DNA of 64,000 nt from Actinoplanes couchii (GTDB taxonomy: Bacteria > Actinomycetota > Actinomycetes > Mycobacteriales > Micromonosporaceae), in the NCBI RefSeq assembly GCF_016862075.1, contig NZ_BOMG01000064.1, forward strand, positions 124,001 through 188,000, written 5' to 3'. This document shows, one piece after another, positions 1-7,754 of the stretch; positions within the stretch are counted from its first letter, which is position 1, and each line of letters starts with the position of its first letter. Made by a program: the position numbers and the translations under genes. Below the pieces are notes generated by a model. It ran no database searches. It was not told the DNA's origin and worked only from the letters and a program-made list of their open reading frames with translations.

Positions 1-115
1 ACGGCGCCGCGCTCCCGCTCGGCGCCGGGGCGGCCGGGGGCTCCGCGGGATCGGTGCACCCGGCCGCCGTCAGCCCGACCACAACGGCGACGATCGCCGC
101 GCCACGCCATCCCAC
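1..115 (-). CDS. Lipoprotein, N-terminal part only (runs off the left edge)
   Basis: On the minus strand a GTG at 115-113 opens a frame that begins with two basic or aromatic residues, a hydrophobic stretch rich in Ala and Val, and a lipobox Leu-Thr-Ala-Ala-Gly-Cys, followed by a Pro/Ala/Gly-rich linker. This is a type II (lipoprotein) signal peptide, so the product should be anchored to the outer face of the membrane. Only about 38 codons lie in the window and the functional domain is not visible. The GTG shares its first base with the TAG stop of the upstream gene, which implies translational coupling and one operon with the EspC-like and DUF6571-like genes. A competing ATG at 110 is out of this frame and gives no signal peptide. 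Confidence 0.7.
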   Translation of the reverse strand, partial: MGWRGAAIVAVVVGLTAAGCTDPAEPPAAPAPSGSAAP

Positions 116-2502
116 TAGGATCCGCCTTCCTTCGCTTTGCCGAGTAGCTGGTCCGCCCATGCCAGGCCGTCCTGGTAGGAACTGGCCGCATCGACGGCGG
201 ACCGTCCCACCGTATCCATGCCCTGGTGGCCCACGTAGTACTGCCACTCCCAGCGCTGGTCCTCGCTGAGCTCGTTCATCGGGGTCAGTTTGCCGTCCAC
301 GTAGAGCTTGGCGGGCATGTCGTCGAGCCGGCCGCTGTGGTAGAGCGCCGACTCGGTCAGGCCGACCGTGGCGGTCCGGCCGGCGTTCAGCATCTCGCCC
401 ACCTCGAAGTTGGTCCGGCCGGTGCCGTCCACCTTCTCCGACTCCTCCATCTGGCTCAACATCTCCCCGACGACCCCGTTGACCAGGTCGCTGGCGCCGG
501 GAACCCGGTCCGTGGCCACGCTGGAGACCGCCTCGCTCACCGGGCCCAGAATCTTGTACTTGTCCTCGATCGAAGCGTTGATCTTCTGATCCAGGTCGGC
601 GCTGGTCTGGTGCTGCGCGAGGCCGGCGCCGTGGTCGATGACGCCCATCACGCTGCCGTGGTTGTGCGAGACGACCTTCATCGCGTCCAGGTCCCCGCGC
701 AGCGTGTTCCCCGGGTCCACCTGGCCGGCGAGGATCTGGTCGTACATCGCGGCGGTGTACAGGCTCTCGGCCTTGCCGATCGCCTCGTGCGCCTTCTCGT
801 CCTTGCCGAGGTCGGCCAGGAACCGGGTGAGATCGTCCTGCGCGACCTGGAACGAACCGCGGGTCACCGGCTGGTTGAGGGCGATGTTCTCGTTCACGTC
901 GCCGATGTACGCCGCCATGATGTTGCCCATCGAATCGCGCAGCTGCGGTTCGACCAGGTTCGTGTTCGTGAAGTCGGTGGTCTTGCCCTCCTCCGGCTTC
1001 TCGCCGTTGGCCGCGCCCTGGGCTTCCTCGTCGACGTTGGTCTCGAAGATGATCGACTCGATCAGGCGCCGGGACTCCTCGCCCGGGTGGTCGATGGTGG
1101 CGCGTTCCAGGGCCTCACCGAAGCGGTCGAGACCGACGTTGCGGTAGCTCTCGCCGTTCTCCATCAGCTCGGCCATCCAGCCCGGGCCGCCCGGCACGTC
1201 CGACGCCGCATCCCAGTTCCGGTCGGTGAGCAGGTAGTCCAGGCGCGGCAGCCGGTTGCTCTCGGCGCCTTCGCCGGTCCGCCCGAGCAGCAGGTCCTGG
1301 GTGCCGGCGCCGTTGTGCGACATCCCGTCCATCAGGGCGGTGATCGGGTCGTACCCCGCCGGTGCCTTGTTGTCGTCGTGGTTCCGGGTCCAGTCCAGGC
1401 GGACGTTCTCGCTGCGTGCCTCGGTCCACAGGGCGCTGTTCTTCCCCTGCGACATCTCGAAGTCGACCATGTCGCCGCCGATGTCGGCCACGAACTTCGG
1501 ATCGTGCTCGCCGTCGTGCAGCAGCGGGCCGAGCAGCTGGTATCCGTAGACGCCCTCGACGTACCGCGCCGGGTTGTCGGGATCCCCGATGTTGAACTTG
1601 CTGCGCCCGGCCTCCTTCAGGTCGTCGACCCACTGGTCGGGCAGCCGGTGCTTGCCGGTCCGGTCGGTCGCGGTCTCCAGCATGTCGCCGAGACCCGACT
1701 GCAGACCCTTCACCGCATCGGCGGTACGGCTGTCGAACAGCATGCTGTCGGCGTCCACCCCGGGCCGGTCCAGCTGGTACGTCGCCAGCGTGCCGTTCAG
1801 CTCCAGCAGGCCCTTCGGGCCGAGCGTGGTGAGGAAGTCGTGGGCGAACACCTCGTCGTCGCCGTACCTGTCGAGCAGCAGCCGCAGCTCCTCCAGCTCC
1901 TCCGGGCTCGGCTGGTACGACGGATTCTTGAGTTTGAGCGCCAGCTCCTCGGCCCGGTCGATCGCCCCGGCCTGCCCACCCCAGGCGCGCCCCGGCCCGG
2001 ACGGCACGTTGGCGTTCAGGATCGCGGCGGTCTCGTCGTCCTGCGACCGGGCCCGGGTCAGCACCCCGGTCAACTCGGCGGCCAGCGCCTCCGGGGTCCG
2101 GCCCGGCACCACGAACCGCGGGCCGACGAACTCCCGCTCCGGTTCGGAGATGACCCCCTTCGCGACGTCCACCTCGAACCCGGAGTTGCGTGCCGTCGTG
2201 ATGATCTGCTCGGCCTGCTGGCGCAGCCCCGCCATCGCGTATCCGTGCAGGTCCAGCTGGTCGCCGATGCTTTTCACCGGGGTGTACGCGTCACTGACCC
2301 GGGTCTTCAGCGCGGTCGCCCTGGTGGCCGCCGCCTGCGATCCGGTGCCTTTGCTCCACGCCTCCGGCAGGTCCCGGGTGCCGCGGACAAAATCCTCGTC
2401 GGCCTCTTCGAGCTTGTCGGCGACCCGCCGCCACCCGTTCGCGGCGCTCTGCCACGGCCCGGCCTGCCAGCTCAGCAGATCCTGCAGCGTCAGTTCGCTC
2501 AT
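115..2502 (-). CDS. Large DUF6571-like protein, probable type VII secretion-associated
   Basis: The 795-residue protein is hydrophilic and has no signal peptide or membrane segment. The first 100 or so residues are predicted helical, resembling a WXG100-type hairpin (Trp at about 13 and 24, with an LPEAW motif near 45). The rest is a long acidic alpha-helical region ending in KAKEGGS. From overall composition and context I recognise it as resembling the actinobacterial DUF6571 family, usually encoded beside EspC/WXG100 proteins; this is recall, not a search. The ATG at 2502 overlaps the upstream stop (ATGA), so it is coupled to the EspC-like gene. Its function is unknown; secretion through an ESX-like machine is inference, and no ESX components are in the window. 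Confidence 0.7.
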   Translation of the reverse strand: MSELTLQDLLSWQAGPWQSAANGWRRVADKLEEADEDFVRGTRDLPEAWSKGTGSQAAATRATALKTRVSDAYTPVKSIGDQLDLHGYAMAGLRQQAEQIITTARNSGFEVDVAKGVISEPEREFVGPRFVVPGRTPEALAAELTGVLTRARSQDDETAAILNANVPSGPGRAWGGQAGAIDRAEELALKLKNPSYQPSPEELEELRLLLDRYGDDEVFAHDFLTTLGPKGLLELNGTLATYQLDRPGVDADSMLFDSRTADAVKGLQSGLGDMLETATDRTGKHRLPDQWVDDLKEAGRSKFNIGDPDNPARYVEGVYGYQLLGPLLHDGEHDPKFVADIGGDMVDFEMSQGKNSALWTEARSENVRLDWTRNHDDNKAPAGYDPITALMDGMSHNGAGTQDLLLGRTGEGAESNRLPRLDYLLTDRNWDAASDVPGGPGWMAELMENGESYRNVGLDRFGEALERATIDHPGEESRRLIESIIFETNVDEEAQGAANGEKPEEGKTTDFTNTNLVEPQLRDSMGNIMAAYIGDVNENIALNQPVTRGSFQVAQDDLTRFLADLGKDEKAHEAIGKAESLYTAAMYDQILAGQVDPGNTLRGDLDAMKVVSHNHGSVMGVIDHGAGLAQHQTSADLDQKINASIEDKYKILGPVSEAVSSVATDRVPGASDLVNGVVGEMLSQMEESEKVDGTGRTNFEVGEMLNAGRTATVGLTESALYHSGRLDDMPAKLYVDGKLTPMNELSEDQRWEWQYYVGHQGMDTVGRSAVDAASSYQDGLAWADQLLGKAKEGGS

Positions 2503-2816
2503 CGCGGCTTCTCGCTCTCGCTCTTGGCCCGCCGGACCGCCTCGGCGCTGGCGCTGTCACTGGCCGAGTACTCCTTGGCCGACGTGGCCAGGTGCGTCCC
2601 GAACGTCTCGACGTCGCCTTTCAGCTTCCCCAGTCCGGCCACCCAGGCCTGCTCCGCCGCCCGCGCCGCGGTGGCAGCAGCCGACCCGGCATGCCCGACG
2701 GGCGCGTTCCCCGACCCCGCCGCCGACAGCGCCTCCTGCAGCGTGCCGCTGACCGCGGTGACACTGCCCGCCACACTCTCCAACAGCTCCCGGTCGACCT
2801 CGAACCCCGGCTGCAT
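2499..2816 (-). CDS. EspC/WXG100-like small secretion-associated protein
   Basis: This 105-residue, all-helical protein is of the DUF2580/EspC type found with type VII secretion loci. It begins MQPGFEVDRELLESV, has a Gly/Ala-rich turn near residue 35, a Trp near 58 and a basic C-terminus. The length matches the family (about 100 residues) and no signal peptide is seen. It is the first gene of a leftward operon and overlaps the next gene by ATGA. The family usually forms helical hairpins that act as secretion substrates or chaperone partners. The partner here is presumably the 795-residue protein downstream (inference). Confidence 0.65.
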   Translation of the reverse strand: MQPGFEVDRELLESVAGSVTAVSGTLQEALSAAGSGNAPVGHAGSAAATAARAAEQAWVAGLGKLKGDVETFGTHLATSAKEYSASDSASAEAVRRAKSESEKPR

Positions 2817-3009
2817 GACGTCCCCCTCGTCCGCGCGAGCCCACCACCATACGCAAGATCACCCCAACCGCAATCACCCACGCCACTCCCCCACCCCCGC
2901 CCCTGCCCCGCCCTCGCGAAGTTCCGGTGAGCGATCCTCAAGTGAGACCGAGGCTCTCCGATCAGTTGTGGGCCAGCGCACAGCGCCCACCGAGGATCCG
3001 AGGCTCGTC

Positions 3010-3447
3010 ATGAAGAGAATTCTCGTCGTCATCTCGACGGCACTCATCAGTGCCGGGCTCGTGGGCACCGCCACGCCGGCACAGGCCGCCGGTGACACCG
3101 CTTCGCACACACGCAAGATCGAGCGAGGGCTGTATCTGGTGCCCGCCGGCATCGGCGACTCCACCTGCAAGAACGGAACCTTCGAGTACAACATCTCGCT
3201 CGCCGCGCTGCCGAACGTCGCCCGGTCGATGGTCTTCAAGGTCACGATCCCGGGCCGGGGCGTCGTCACCTTCGACGACCTCTACGTCGACCACGATCGC
3301 GGCACGGCGTGGTACTCGGCGTGTGTGTCCAAGGCCGGCTACCGGGTCATCGAGGCGTCCCAGCGCCTCAAGGTCACCGGGAAGGACTTCGAGACCGGGC
3401 GCAAGGTCACGCCGCGCAACGTCAAGGTCTACGTCACCGACTGCTGA
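3010..3447 (+). CDS. Secreted small protein of unknown function
   Basis: The 145-residue protein has a classical signal peptide: MKR, a hydrophobic core, then TPAQAA with probable cleavage after AQA-A near residue 27. The mature part is predicted beta-rich, with three Cys (one near residue 56, one in YSACVSK, one in the final VTDC) that could make a disulfide. The ATG at 3010 is preceded by GAGG with good spacing. A longer frame reads through from upstream, but only this start gives a signal peptide. No family recognised; a small extracellular beta-sandwich protein is a guess. It is divergent from the EspC-like operon. Confidence 0.7.
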   Translation: MKRILVVISTALISAGLVGTATPAQAAGDTASHTRKIERGLYLVPAGIGDSTCKNGTFEYNISLAALPNVARSMVFKVTIPGRGVVTFDDLYVDHDRGTAWYSACVSKAGYRVIEASQRLKVTGKDFETGRKVTPRNVKVYVTDC

Positions 3448-3495
3448 GGACACTCGACCAGAATTCATCCCATCATCCCATGTTAGGGTTCGGGG

Positions 3496-4695
3496 GTGTC
3501 TGCTGCCGCGCCTCTTTCTACGCAGTCCCGTGCCCGCCTGGCTCGTGGGGTTCTGCTCGCTGTTGCTCTGACCGCGCTCAATCTGCGCACGGCGGTGACC
3601 GGGTTCAGCGTGCTGACCGGGGATGCCGGGGCTGAGCTGCGGTTCGGGCCGGTCGTTGCGGGGGCCATCGGGACCATCGTCACCGGGTGCTTCGCGGTGG
3701 CGGCGTTCTCCGTCGCACCGCTGGCCCGGCGGATCGGGCTGGAACGGACCGCCGCGATCGCCGCCACCGCGGTGACCCTGGGGGTTCTGCTTCGTGCTGT
3801 CGCCTGGTCGCCGGGGGTGCTGATCGTCGCCACGGTCATCGCGTTCTCCGGGGTGGGGGCGGCCAACGTCGTTCTCATCCCGATCGTGAAGCAGCATTTT
3901 CCGGAGCGGCTGCACGCGGTCAGCACGATGTACATGGTGTTGCTGCAGGTCGGGCAGCTGTCGGCGCCCCTGGTCGCGCTTCCGCTGGCCAATGCCTTCG
4001 GGTGGCGTACGGCCGCGGGGGTCTGGGCGGTGTTCACCGGGGTGGCGGCGATCCTGTGGTTGATGTTCGTGCCCCGCTCCGGCTCCTCCTCCGCGGCGGC
4101 CACGGTTCCGGCCGCGCCCCCGGTGTCCTGGCGTACGCCGCTGGTGCTGGGGTTGATCGGTTTGATGGCCATGACCACGTTGCACGTCTACGCGCTGGTC
4201 ACCTGGTTCCCGGCCATGCTCGAGGACGCGGGGCTGAGTTCCACCGCGAGCGCGTTGCTGCTGTCGTGGTTCTCGGGGCTGGGGCTGATCGCCGCGTTCG
4301 TGGTGCCGCCGCTGGTCAGGCGACTGCGCAACGCGTACCCGATAGTCGTGGTGTGTGTGGTTCTCATGGGTGCCGGTTACGGGGGCATGATCGTCGCGCC
4401 GGCGGCGGGCGCCTTCCTGTGGGCGACCGCGTTCGGGCTGGGCGTGAGCACCTTCCCGCTCTGTCTGACTCTGATCACCGTCCGGGCGGTGGATGCGGCG
4501 GGCGCGTCCCGGCTGTCCAGTCTGGTGCAGGGGGTCGGGTACGGCGCCGGCTGTCTCGGGCCGCTGGCGATCGGCGCGTTCCACCAGGCCGGCAACGGCT
4601 GGGACGGCACCTACCTGGTGCTCGCGGCCACCCTGCTGGTGACCCTGGCCGCCGGGTGGGCCGCGTGCCGGCCGGTGCCGTCCACCGCCGGTTAG
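3496..4695 (+). CDS. MFS transporter of the CynX/NimT type
   Basis: A 399-residue, 12-segment membrane protein. The first helix carries ALTALNLRTAVTGF, close to the LR-x-x-x-x-x-x-P region typical of CynX/NimT (cyanate and 2-nitroimidazole) transporters, and there is a basic loop after helix 2 (LARRIGLERT). The length is normal for the subfamily. It starts with GTG at 3496. The gene ends 10 bases before the start of a GntR regulator, so the two are probably co-transcribed, with the regulator controlling the exporter. The substrate cannot be read from the sequence. Confidence 0.85.
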   Translation: MSAAAPLSTQSRARLARGVLLAVALTALNLRTAVTGFSVLTGDAGAELRFGPVVAGAIGTIVTGCFAVAAFSVAPLARRIGLERTAAIAATAVTLGVLLRAVAWSPGVLIVATVIAFSGVGAANVVLIPIVKQHFPERLHAVSTMYMVLLQVGQLSAPLVALPLANAFGWRTAAGVWAVFTGVAAILWLMFVPRSGSSSAAATVPAAPPVSWRTPLVLGLIGLMAMTTLHVYALVTWFPAMLEDAGLSSTASALLLSWFSGLGLIAAFVVPPLVRRLRNAYPIVVVCVVLMGAGYGGMIVAPAAGAFLWATAFGLGVSTFPLCLTLITVRAVDAAGASRLSSLVQGVGYGAGCLGPLAIGAFHQAGNGWDGTYLVLAATLLVTLAAGWAACRPVPSTAG

Positions 4696-4705
4696 GCTGC
4701 TTCCC

Positions 4706-5386
4706 GTGTCCAGCCCGAACCTTGACCGCACCGCCCTCGCCACCCGCCTGACCGAGGCCTTCCGCGCCCGGGTCACCGACGGCCACTGGCCGCTGGGCAG
4801 CAAGATCCCCACCGAGCCGGAGCTGGTGGAGTGGAGCGGCGCCGGGCGCAACACGGTCCGGGAGGCGATCAGTTCGCTGGTGCAGTCCGGGATCCTGCGC
4901 CGGGAGCAGGGGCGCGGCACCTTCGTGCTGTCCGTTTCGGATCTGCGGTCGTCGGTGTCTCGCCGGGCCGCGGCCACCTCCCGCCGGGACTGTCTGGAGC
5001 TGAGGCTGGCGCTGGACGCCGCGTCGGCCCGGATCGCCGCCGTCCGCCGCACCGACGACGACGCGGCCCGCCTGACCACCCTGCTGGACGAGCGGCGGCA
5101 GGCCTGGAGCGGCGGCGACGTGCACGAGCGGATCCGCGCCGACTCGGCGCTGCACCGGGCGGTGGTCGGCGCCACCCACAACCCGCTGCTGGAGGAGGTC
5201 TACGACGGACTGCTCGGCATGTTCGAAGAGGTGCAGCTGCACGACGTGGCCGGCGACACCGACGACCTGGCGCAACTGCACGCCGACCTGATCGGGGCCA
5301 TCGTCGCCCGGGACGCCACCGCGGCGGCGGCCACCATGTCGGCCCTGCTCCAGCCGATGATCAACGAACTGGACCCACCCGAGTAG
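4706..5386 (+). CDS. GntR-family regulator, FadR-type (FCD effector domain)
   Basis: The 226-residue protein has an N-terminal winged helix (residues about 8-75; LGSKIPTEPEL, RNTVREAISSL and GRGTFV are the diagnostic GntR segments) and an all-helical FCD effector domain (about 95-220). Metal or ligand-binding residues appear as E-x-R-L near 98, H151 in SALHRAVV and H-A-D near 193. GTG start at 4706. It follows the MFS gene by 10 bases. Family members are ligand-released repressors of transport or catabolic genes; control of the adjacent exporter is inferred. The sequence immediately after its stop is the remnant of a different gene on the other strand (see 5390-5476). Confidence 0.85.
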   Translation: MSSPNLDRTALATRLTEAFRARVTDGHWPLGSKIPTEPELVEWSGAGRNTVREAISSLVQSGILRREQGRGTFVLSVSDLRSSVSRRAAATSRRDCLELRLALDAASARIAAVRRTDDDAARLTTLLDERRQAWSGGDVHERIRADSALHRAVVGATHNPLLEEVYDGLLGMFEEVQLHDVAGDTDDLAQLHADLIGAIVARDATAAAATMSALLQPMINELDPPE

Positions 5387-5389
5387 CGC

Positions 5390-5476
5390 AGGATCTCGAT
5401 CTCGGCGGCCGGGCCGGTGCAGGCCCCACACGAGCACGGGTCCGGCGATGCCGGCTCCGGTCACCGGAATGCGCAT
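5390..5476 (-). pseudogene. Remnant of an FAD-dependent monooxygenase N-terminus
   Basis: On the minus strand an ATG at 5476, preceded by GAGGAAA at good spacing, opens MRIPVTGAGIAGPVLVWGLH, which is the beta-alpha start of a Rossmann FAD-binding fold with G-x-G-x-x-G (GAGIAG). After RPG the frame must shift by one base to continue as AEIEIL, the expected second strand. The similarity stops at the 3' end of the GntR gene, so about 95% of the gene is missing. FAD monooxygenases are commonly divergent from MarR regulators, and the MarR gene at 5569 faces this remnant across a palindromic operator. I take it as a decayed half of a former divergent pair. Confidence 0.6.
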
Positions 5477-5521
5477 CGGGTTTCCTCGTCAGCCGGTAAC
5501 CCGTACGCCAAGTAGCTCTAG

Positions 5522-5538
5522 ATTCAAGGTATTTGAAT
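5522..5538. promoter_or_regulatory. Palindromic operator, probably for the MarR regulator
   Basis: ATTCAA (5522-5527) and TTGAAT (5533-5538) form a perfect 6-bp inverted repeat around the 5-base spacer GGTAT. MarR proteins typically bind 16-20 bp palindromes of this AT-rich kind. The site lies between the MarR start at 5569 and the divergent FAD-monooxygenase remnant starting at 5476, the classic autoregulatory position. Confidence 0.6.
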
Positions 5539-5568
5539 TTCGAGTCTCTCCGAGCCGGGAAGGGCCGT

Positions 5569-6105
5569 ATGCGCGCCGCCGATCAGATGGTCGAAGCCCT
5601 GCGGGTGTACGCCGCCGACAACGCGGACGTGACCCACCGCCTCGCCCACTGGCTGGGGGTGAACACGGCCGACGCCGAGGCGTTCGGGCAGGTGCTCCAC
5701 GCCCAGGACCGGGGAACACCGCTGTCACCCTCCGCGCTCGCCCGGCGTCTGGGCCTGACCAGCGGCGCCACCGCCACCGTGATCAACCGCCTGGAGACCG
5801 CCGGTCTGGTCGCCCGGTCCCGCGAGCACCGGGACCGCCGGATCGTGACCCTGCGTATCGTGCCCGAGGTCAAGGAGCACGCGATCGGGTTCTTCGCCCC
5901 GCTGGCCGAACGGGTCGACGAGCTGATGAGCCGGCACCCGGAGGAGTTCCTGCGCTCAGTCGTGGCCGTCCTCGGCGAGCTGCACATGGCGATCGCCGAG
6001 GTGGTCGAGGAGTTCGACCGGGCGCCGCAACGGCGGGACACCTCTAGTTACGCAGCGCGGCACGCCGCTCCCGCAGATGGGACCGTTCCCGCGGATCGTG
6101 GGTGA
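5569..6105 (+). CDS. MarR-family transcriptional regulator
   Basis: The 178-residue winged-helix protein. The recognition region is LSPSALARRLGLTSGATATVINRLETAGLV, followed by the wing RSREHRDRRIVTLRI, both highly typical of MarR. ATG at 5569 is chosen because GGGAAGG lies 7 bases upstream and because an upstream TTG at 5533 would start inside the palindromic operator. It is divergent from an FAD-monooxygenase remnant that was probably its target. Its 3' end overlaps the convergent ECF42 sigma gene by about 60 bases. The C-terminal tail after residue 160 is Ala/Pro-rich and is probably an extension caused by read-through into that overlap. Confidence 0.85.
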   Translation: MRAADQMVEALRVYAADNADVTHRLAHWLGVNTADAEAFGQVLHAQDRGTPLSPSALARRLGLTSGATATVINRLETAGLVARSREHRDRRIVTLRIVPEVKEHAIGFFAPLAERVDELMSRHPEEFLRSVVAVLGELHMAIAEVVEEFDRAPQRRDTSSYAARHAAPADGTVPADRG

Positions 6106-7306
6106 GATCGACCGCGCTGTCGTACGCGCCGGCGGCCTCGCCGATCCGGCCGAGGCGTTCCAGCAGGTGCGCCCGGAGCACCCGGGCCGGCTGGAAGCGC
6201 CCGCCGGCCGCACCCGCCCCGGCCAGCAGTTCGTCGAGCCGGGCCAGGCCCGCCGCCGCCCCGTCCACCTCGGCGGTCACCGCGGCGAGCGCGACACCAC
6301 CGCCCAGCGACGGCGCGATCGTCTGCAGGAGCCGGTGCAGGTCCAGTAGGCTCGGCCAGTCGGTGGTCCCGGTCCGGGCCCGCGCGCAGTGCACCGCCTG
6401 GATGCCGGCTTCGAGCTGGAATCGGCCGAGCCGCCCGCACGCGTGCGCCGCCCGCAGGTGGTCGTGCGCCCGGCCGATCAGGTCGGGATCCCAGCGGGTG
6501 GTGTCCTGCTCGGTCAGCGGGACGAACCGGCCGCCGGCTCCGGTCCGGGCCGCGGCCCGCGCGCTGGAGAACTGGACGAGCGCGGCCAGACCGTGGGCCT
6601 CCGGATCGCCGGGGACCAGGGTGGTGAGGATCTCGGCCAGGTACCCGGCCTCGCCGGGCAGCGTGCGCGGTTGCGGCCCGGTGGTCGCCCAGTCGATCAC
6701 GTAGGCGCCGTAGACCGCCTCCAGCACCGCGGCCATCCGGCCCGGCAGGTCGTCGCGGTCGGGCAGCCGGAACGGGATCCCGGCCGCCTTGATCCGCTTC
6801 TTCGCGCGCACCAGCCGGGTCGCCATCGTGGCGGTGGGCATGGCGAACGCGACGGCGATCTGCGCCGCGGTGAACCCGAGCACCGTGTCGAGCATCAACG
6901 GCGTGTGCATCGTCCGGTCGATCGCGGGGTGGGCGCAGACCAGCATCAGCTCCAGCCGCCGGTCCGGAATCAGATCAAAGTCCCATTGCTGGTCGTACGC
7001 CGGGGAGTCCCGCTCCGGATCGAGCGCGACCGTGCGCCGGGCCGCCGCCGACTTCCACCGGTCCCGCAGCCGGTTGCGGGCCACCGTCAGCAGCCACCCG
7101 TCCGGATTGTCCGGGATCCCGCGGGCCGGCCACGTCCGCAGCGCCTGTTCGAAGGCGTCGGCGAGCGCGTCCTCGGCCGCGGTGAGGTCGCCGGCCGCCG
7201 CCGACAGCAACGCCAGCAGCCGGCCGCGGCTCTCCCGGGCGGCCCGGCCGGCGGCAAGCGCAGCCGGCCGGGCCGGGTGGTTTCCGCCGCCGGTCAGGCC
7301 GACCAC
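6044..7306 (-). CDS. ECF42-type RNA polymerase sigma factor with long C-terminal extension
   Basis: The 420-residue protein has sigma region 2 at the N-terminus (AEDALADAFEQALRTWP, then WLLTVARNRLRDRWK), sigma region 4 at about 125-175 (AIAVAFAMPTATMATRLVRAKKRI is the helix-turn-helix), and a helical C-terminal extension of about 240 residues (DUF6596/TPR-like) that defines ECF42. It lacks a classical anti-sigma factor. The GTG at 7306 was chosen because it overlaps the stop of the DGPF gene by about 13 bases and places region 2 correctly; the longer frame to 7372 runs antisense of nothing useful. ECF42 genes are usually paired with DGPF/YCII proteins, exactly as here. Targets are probably the DGPF gene itself (family knowledge). 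Confidence 0.85.
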   Translation of the reverse strand: MVGLTGGGNHPARPAALAAGRAARESRGRLLALLSAAAGDLTAAEDALADAFEQALRTWPARGIPDNPDGWLLTVARNRLRDRWKSAAARRTVALDPERDSPAYDQQWDFDLIPDRRLELMLVCAHPAIDRTMHTPLMLDTVLGFTAAQIAVAFAMPTATMATRLVRAKKRIKAAGIPFRLPDRDDLPGRMAAVLEAVYGAYVIDWATTGPQPRTLPGEAGYLAEILTTLVPGDPEAHGLAALVQFSSARAAARTGAGGRFVPLTEQDTTRWDPDLIGRAHDHLRAAHACGRLGRFQLEAGIQAVHCARARTGTTDWPSLLDLHRLLQTIAPSLGGGVALAAVTAEVDGAAAGLARLDELLAGAGAAGGRFQPARVLRAHLLERLGRIGEAAGAYDSAVDLTHDPRERSHLRERRAALRN

Positions 7307-7665
7307 CGGCCGTCCAGGAACGCGGTGGCCACCGGCCGGATCTCCACGAAACCCCACTGGGTGCCGGGGCACTTCTCCGCCCAGCCGATCGCCGCGTCCA
7401 GGTCCGGCACGTCGATCAGGAACACCCCGGCGAGCGCTTCCCTGGTCTCGGCGAACGGCCCGTCCTGCACCCGCAGCCCACCGTCGCGGCGGGTGACCGT
7501 GGTGGTCGCGTCGCTGGACCGGAGCACGTCGGCCAGGCGCAGGACCCCGGCCTGGTCGAGAGCCTTGGCATAGACGTCGAATGCCCGCCGGGCCTCGGCG
7601 ACGACCTCCTCGCTGAGTTCTCCGGCAGCCGGCTCGGCGTAGTGCATCAACAGCGCGTACCGCAT
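7294..7665 (-). CDS. DGPF/YCII-domain protein, partner of the ECF42 sigma factor
   Basis: The 123-residue protein begins MRYALLMHYAEPAAGELSEE and contains the signature QDGPFAETREALAGVFLIDV followed by DLDAAIGWAEKCP, the YCII-related ferredoxin-like fold. GAGAGGAGA lies 6 bases before the ATG at 7665, a strong ribosome site. It is translated just upstream of, and overlapping, the ECF42 sigma gene. DGPF proteins are the standard partners and targets of ECF42 sigma factors; the biochemical role is unknown. Confidence 0.9.
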   Translation of the reverse strand: MRYALLMHYAEPAAGELSEEVVAEARRAFDVYAKALDQAGVLRLADVLRSSDATTTVTRRDGGLRVQDGPFAETREALAGVFLIDVPDLDAAIGWAEKCPGTQWGFVEIRPVATAFLDGRWSA

Positions 7666-7754
7666 GTCGTTCTCCTCTCGTGGCAACCTGCCACCACGAT
7701 GACGACCCGACCGTACCGAAATCGTCACCCGGCGGCCGGATATAGGGTGCCCGG

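Noticed and set aside
226..3447. A 1073-codon open frame on the plus strand
   Set aside because: It runs antisense of the DUF6571-like operon; composition is Arg/Val/Leu-rich as in high-GC shadow frames. Only the last 145 codons, with a signal peptide and ribosome site, are a gene.
2962..5181. A 739-codon frame on the minus strand
   Set aside because: Antisense of the secreted protein, MFS and GntR genes; Arg/Gly/Pro/Gln-rich with no domain.
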